Below, in pieces: positions 61,388 through 64,000 of a stretch of 64,000 bases of DNA. Numbering within the stretch: position 1 is the stretch's first letter; each line of letters starts with the position of its first letter. The translations under genes were made by a program, and so were the position numbers. The notes under the pieces are model-generated. The model worked only from the letters and a program-made list of their open reading frames with translations. It was not told the DNA's origin and ran no database searches. Source of the stretch: JAKACA01 sp963735115 (GTDB taxonomy: Bacteria > Actinomycetota > Acidimicrobiia > Acidimicrobiales > Bog-793). Location of the stretch: positions 1,488,001 to 1,552,000 of the forward strand of contig CAVTJR010000001.1 of NCBI GenBank assembly GCA_963735115.1. The letters are read 5' to 3'.

Positions 61388-62374
61388 GTGACCGCCGAAT
61401 GCATCCCCGAGAGCACCCAGGCGGAATTCGACGCCATCATCGAGGCGGATCTGCGGATAGAGCCGCGGGACTGGATGCCGGACGCCTACCGGTCCACCCT
61501 CGTCCGCCAGATCGCCCAGCACGCCCACTCCGAGATCATCGGGATGCAGCCGGAGGGGAACTGGCTCACGCGAGCGCCCTCCCTCAAACGCAAGGCCATT
61601 CTCGTCGCCAAAGTGCAGGACGAAGCCGGGCATGGGCTCTACCTCTACGGGGCCGCCGAGACCCTCGGCGTCTCCCGCGACGACCTCCTCGACCTCCTGC
61701 ACGCCGGCCGGCAGCGGTACTCCTCCATCTTCAACTACCCGACGCTCACCTGGGCGGACGTGGGGGCCATCGGCTGGCTCGTCGACGGCGCCGCCATCAT
61801 GAACCAGATCCCGCTCACCCGCTGCTCCTACGGGCCTTACGGGCGCGCCATGGTCCGCATCTGCAAGGAGGAGAGCTTCCACCAGCGGCAGGGATTCGAG
61901 CTGCTGTTGACGCTCTCGCGGGGAACCGCTGAGCAGCACGCCATGGCGCAGGACGCCGTCAACCGCTGGTGGTGGCCGGCTGTGATGATGTTCGGGCCGC
62001 CGGACTCGGACTCGCCCCACTCGTCGCAGTCGATGGCCTGGGGGATCAAGCGTTTCTCGAACGACGAGCTGCGTCAGCGCTTCATCGACGTCTCCGTGCC
62101 GCAGGCGGCCGTCCTCGGCCTGCGGCTGCCGGACGGCGCCCTCGCCTGGAACGAGGAGCGCGGCCACTACGACTTCGGTGAGATCGACTGGTCCGAATTC
62201 AAACGGGTGCTGTCCGGAGACGGTCCCTGCAACCGTCAGCGTCTCGCCCGCCGCCGGCAGGCGCACGAGGAGGGTGCCTGGGTGCGCGAAGCCGCCATGG
62301 CGCATGCCGCCAAGCGTGCCGCCTCCGACGGGACGGCGGCGCCGGAGAGCGCAGGCCATGGCGCTGTCGCCTGA
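61388..62374 (+). CDS. paaA: Phenylacetyl-CoA epoxidase catalytic subunit
   Basis: 328 aa from GTG 61388 with AGGAGG upstream. Di-iron four-helix protein: MQPEGNWLTRAPSLKRKAIL, KVQDEAGHGLYLYGAAETLG (iron Glu and His), FNYPTLTWADVGAIGWLVDG, and KEESFHQRQGFELLLTL (Glu and His ligands). C-terminal AHEEGAWVREAA is typical. With PaaB, PaaC and reductase PaaE it forms the ring 1,2-epoxide of phenylacetyl-CoA. paaE is not within the window. It overlaps paaB by 17 nt. Confidence 0.94.
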   Translation: MTAECIPESTQAEFDAIIEADLRIEPRDWMPDAYRSTLVRQIAQHAHSEIIGMQPEGNWLTRAPSLKRKAILVAKVQDEAGHGLYLYGAAETLGVSRDDLLDLLHAGRQRYSSIFNYPTLTWADVGAIGWLVDGAAIMNQIPLTRCSYGPYGRAMVRICKEESFHQRQGFELLLTLSRGTAEQHAMAQDAVNRWWWPAVMMFGPPDSDSPHSSQSMAWGIKRFSNDELRQRFIDVSVPQAAVLGLRLPDGALAWNEERGHYDFGEIDWSEFKRVLSGDGPCNRQRLARRRQAHEEGAWVREAAMAHAAKRAASDGTAAPESAGHGAVA

Positions 62375-62666
62375 CGGCTCCTCGGCGGCGCCCTGGCCGC
62401 TGTGGGAGGTCTTCGTCCGCCCGAAACGCGGGCTGTCGCACACCCACGCCGGCAGCCTGCACGCGCCCGACGCCGCCCTCGCCCTCCAGAACGCCCGCGA
62501 CCTCTTCACCCGCCGCCAGGAGGGCGTCAGCATCTGGGTGGTCCGCTCGTCCGACATCACCGCCTCCAGCCCGGACGAGAAGGAGCCGTTCTTCGACCCG
62601 GCCGGCGACAAGGTGTACCGCCACCCGACGTTCTATGACATCCCGCCGGAAGCCGGCCACCTGTGA
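62358..62666 (+). CDS. paaB: Phenylacetyl-CoA epoxidase subunit PaaB
   Basis: 102 aa from ATG 62358. Matches the family across its length: PLWEVFVRPKRGLSHTHAGSLHAPD, ALQNARDLFTRRQEGVSIWVV, DPAGDKVYRHPTFYDIP. PaaB bridges the PaaAC complex; it has no catalytic metal. The start lies inside paaA, and its end overlaps paaC by GTGA, giving strict co-translation. Confidence 0.92.
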   Translation: MALSPDGSSAAPWPLWEVFVRPKRGLSHTHAGSLHAPDAALALQNARDLFTRRQEGVSIWVVRSSDITASSPDEKEPFFDPAGDKVYRHPTFYDIPPEAGHL

Positions 62667-63430
62667 GCAGCGTCACGGTGCTCGCGCCTTCGTCGGCACG
62701 GTACGCCGCCGCCCTCGGCGACGACGCCCTCGTGCTCGCGCAGCGGCTCTGCGAGTGGGCGACACGCGCTCCGGCCATCGAGGAGGACGTCGCCTTGATG
62801 AACGTCGCCCTCGACCTGTTGGGACAGGCGCGGGCGCTGCTCAGCTACGCGGGCGAGCTGGAGGGTGCCGGGCGGACGGAGGACGATCTCGCCTTCCTGC
62901 GCGACGAGGGCGACTTCCGCAACTGCCAGCTCGTGGAGCTCCCGAACGGCGACTTCGCCACGACGATGGCCCGCCAGCTCCTCTTCTCGGCCTACCAGTA
63001 CGAGCTCTACACGGCCTTGTCCGCCTCGAGGGACGAGCGCATCTCCGCTGTGGCGGCAAAGGCCGTGAAGGAAGTCACCTATCACCGCCAGCACGCCGCC
63101 GGCTGGGTCGTCCGCCTGGGCGACGGCACAGACGAGAGCCACGCTCGCGCGCAGGCGGCGCTGGAGGCGGTCTGGCCCTTCGCCGGCGAGCTGTTCGAGC
63201 CGGCAGCGGATGCCGACCTCGTGCAGAAGGGCATCGCCTGTGACCCGGCGGCGTTGCGCCCGCCGTGGATCTCCTACGTCACCTCGGTGCTAGCGGAGGC
63301 GACCCTCGAGATCCCCACCACCACCTGGGCGCCGACAGGTGGCCGCCATGGGCTGCACACCGAGGCCTTCGGGTACCTGCTCGCCGAGATGCAGCACCTG
63401 CACCGCGCCCACCCCGGAGCCACCTGGTGA
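62663..63430 (+). CDS. paaC: Phenylacetyl-CoA epoxidase subunit PaaC
   Basis: 255 aa, GTG start overlapping paaB. Four-helix bundle without the full di-iron set: ALVLAQRLCEWATRAPAIEEDVAL, NVALDLLGQARALLSYAGEL, LLFSAYQYELYTALSASRD, AVKEVTYHRQHAAGWVVRLGDG, then TEAFGYLLAEMQHLHRAHPG. PaaC is the structural partner of PaaA. Stop at 63430 is followed not by paaD at once but by 263 bp with a repeat pair. Confidence 0.93.
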   Translation: MSSVTVLAPSSARYAAALGDDALVLAQRLCEWATRAPAIEEDVALMNVALDLLGQARALLSYAGELEGAGRTEDDLAFLRDEGDFRNCQLVELPNGDFATTMARQLLFSAYQYELYTALSASRDERISAVAAKAVKEVTYHRQHAAGWVVRLGDGTDESHARAQAALEAVWPFAGELFEPAADADLVQKGIACDPAALRPPWISYVTSVLAEATLEIPTTTWAPTGGRHGLHTEAFGYLLAEMQHLHRAHPGATW

Positions 63431-63458
63431 GGGGGGCGGCTCCGCCCGGGCCGGCGGC

Positions 63459-63580
63459 GACGTGGTGGTGGGTTTCGGTCAGATGTGTGTGCAGCCGACT
63501 ACCACCTCGGGCGATCATCGTCCGGGCGAGGACGTGGTAGTGAGTTTCGGTCATATATGCGTGAAGACGACTACCACGTG
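63459..63580 (+). repeat. Pair of 50-nt hairpin-forming repeats between paaC and paaD
   Basis: Copy 1 is 63459-63508 and copy 2 is 63531-63580, about 41 of 50 identical, period 72 nt. Each begins GACGTGGT and contains GTTTCGGTCA, ending CGACTACCAC. The ends of copy 2 are perfect inverted complements (ACGTGGTAGT and ACTACCACGT), so it can fold into a hairpin; copy 1 keeps most pairing. Changes that differ between copies are mostly outside the stem core. The origin (small mobile element, attenuator or REP-like repeat) is unknown. Confidence 0.75.
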
Positions 63581-63693
63581 GGCCGCCGCCAGCCCCTCAA
63601 GGTCGGCCCGACCGTTTGGAGCCGCTCGTCTCAAACCCCCCACCGAGGTTGTTCCCACCGCCCGCCGGCGGCGCCGGAGGGGGTGGGTGCGAT

Positions 63694-64000
63694 GACGGTG
63701 TCCGCCAACGGGCTGACCGCTACCGAGGAGATCGCCCGCATCGCCGGCTCGGTCGAGGACCCGGAGCTGCCGCACGTCACCATCGGCGAGCTCGGCATCT
63801 TGCGGGCGGTGGTGGTCGACGAGCACGGCCACGCCGAGGTGGAGCTCACGCCGACGTACTCCGGCTGCCCGGCCGTCGAGGTCATCGAGGGCGACGTGCG
63901 GGCGGCGCTGGCGGACGCCGGCTACGCGGACGTCAGCGTGCGGAGGGTGCTGTCGCCGCCGTGGACGACCGATTGGATCACCCCCGAAGGTAGGCGCAAG
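63694..64000 (+). CDS. paaD: PaaD, Fe-S assembly (MIP18/DUF59) factor, 3' truncated
   Basis: 102 codons seen before the window ends. ATG 63694 is preceded by GGAGGGGGTGGG. DUF59/MIP18 fold: EEIARIAGSVEDPELPHVTIGELGILR, LTPTYSGCPAVEVIEGDV (conserved Cys) and VLSPPWTTDWITPEGR, the PaaD signature. PaaD aids the maturation of the Fe-S/flavin reductase PaaE. It is placed after the hairpin repeats, which could limit transcription or stability of this part of the message. Confidence 0.9.

Overview
The window is 64 kb of very GC-rich DNA with high-GC codon use, many GTG starts and frequent GTGA/ATGA start-stop overlaps. GAF-ANTAR regulators, a probable F420-dependent LLM enzyme, cutR-cutBCA-like CO dehydrogenase gene order and a TetR-controlled paa cluster all point to an aerobic, heterotrophic actinobacterium. 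An Acidimicrobiia-like lineage is possible, but nothing here fixes the rank. No rRNA, tRNA, CRISPR array, prophage or insertion sequence was recognised.

Layout. 0-10.5 kb: a 5'-truncated LuxR regulator, a GGDEF/EAL protein, a HAD phosphatase, a decayed RCC1 fragment, a lipoprotein, a tungstate/molybdate-type ABC importer (minus strand), a class I HMG-CoA reductase, a membrane-anchored TIG-domain protein, and an ArsR/SRPBCC pair. 10.5-19 kb: a large secreted alkaline-phosphatase-fold protein, an ABC ATPase relic, a second lipoprotein, a DUF885 peptidase-like protein, a cupin, a thioesterase, a ferredoxin and a DHA2 exporter. 19-23.1 kb: a sensory block of one PAS/HisKA_3 protein that has lost its ATPase domain and two GAF-ANTAR proteins, followed by a 25-residue membrane microprotein. 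23.2-28 kb: DUF2993, amidase, SDR, XRE regulator, methionine aminopeptidase and a universal stress protein.

28-37 kb is a catabolic run: phosphotriesterase-like protein, class III aminotransferase, MmsA, LLM flavoenzyme, dihydropyrimidinase and beta-ureidopropionase. Together these could take dihydropyrimidines or hydantoins through beta-amino acids to acyl-CoA. 37.3-45.4 kb is an aerobic CO dehydrogenase cluster. It holds coxM-coxS-coxL-xdhC/YHS-coxD on the minus strand, a convergent coxE, and a divergent LysR gene with a perfect palindrome in the shared promoter. CoxL carries the form I signature AYACSFR. The molybdate/tungstate-type importer at 4-7 kb could supply its metal, but that link is inference.

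45.4-52.7 kb carries a PhyH oxygenase, a disulfide reductase-family flavoprotein, a methyltransferase-VOC fusion sharing a palindromic operator with a MarR regulator, a Gfo/Idh/MocA oxidoreductase and a secreted eight-repeat protein. 52.7 kb to the end is a phenylacetate degradation cluster: paaZ divergent from paaG-paaR-paaK-paaJ-paaF-paaH, then an unrelated methyltransferase, then paaABC and a partial paaD. Two identical 19-bp TetR-type operators lie between paaZ and paaG, and a degenerate third lies before paaA. A pair of 50-nt hairpin-forming repeats separates paaC from paaD.

Six genes have one or two single-base frameshifts that break clear homology (SRPBCC pair, second lipoprotein, PIN-like gene, Gfo/Idh oxidoreductase, paaJ, RCC1 fragment). 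Most look like residual sequence errors. The RCC1 and ABC ATPase pieces are more convincing as real decay.
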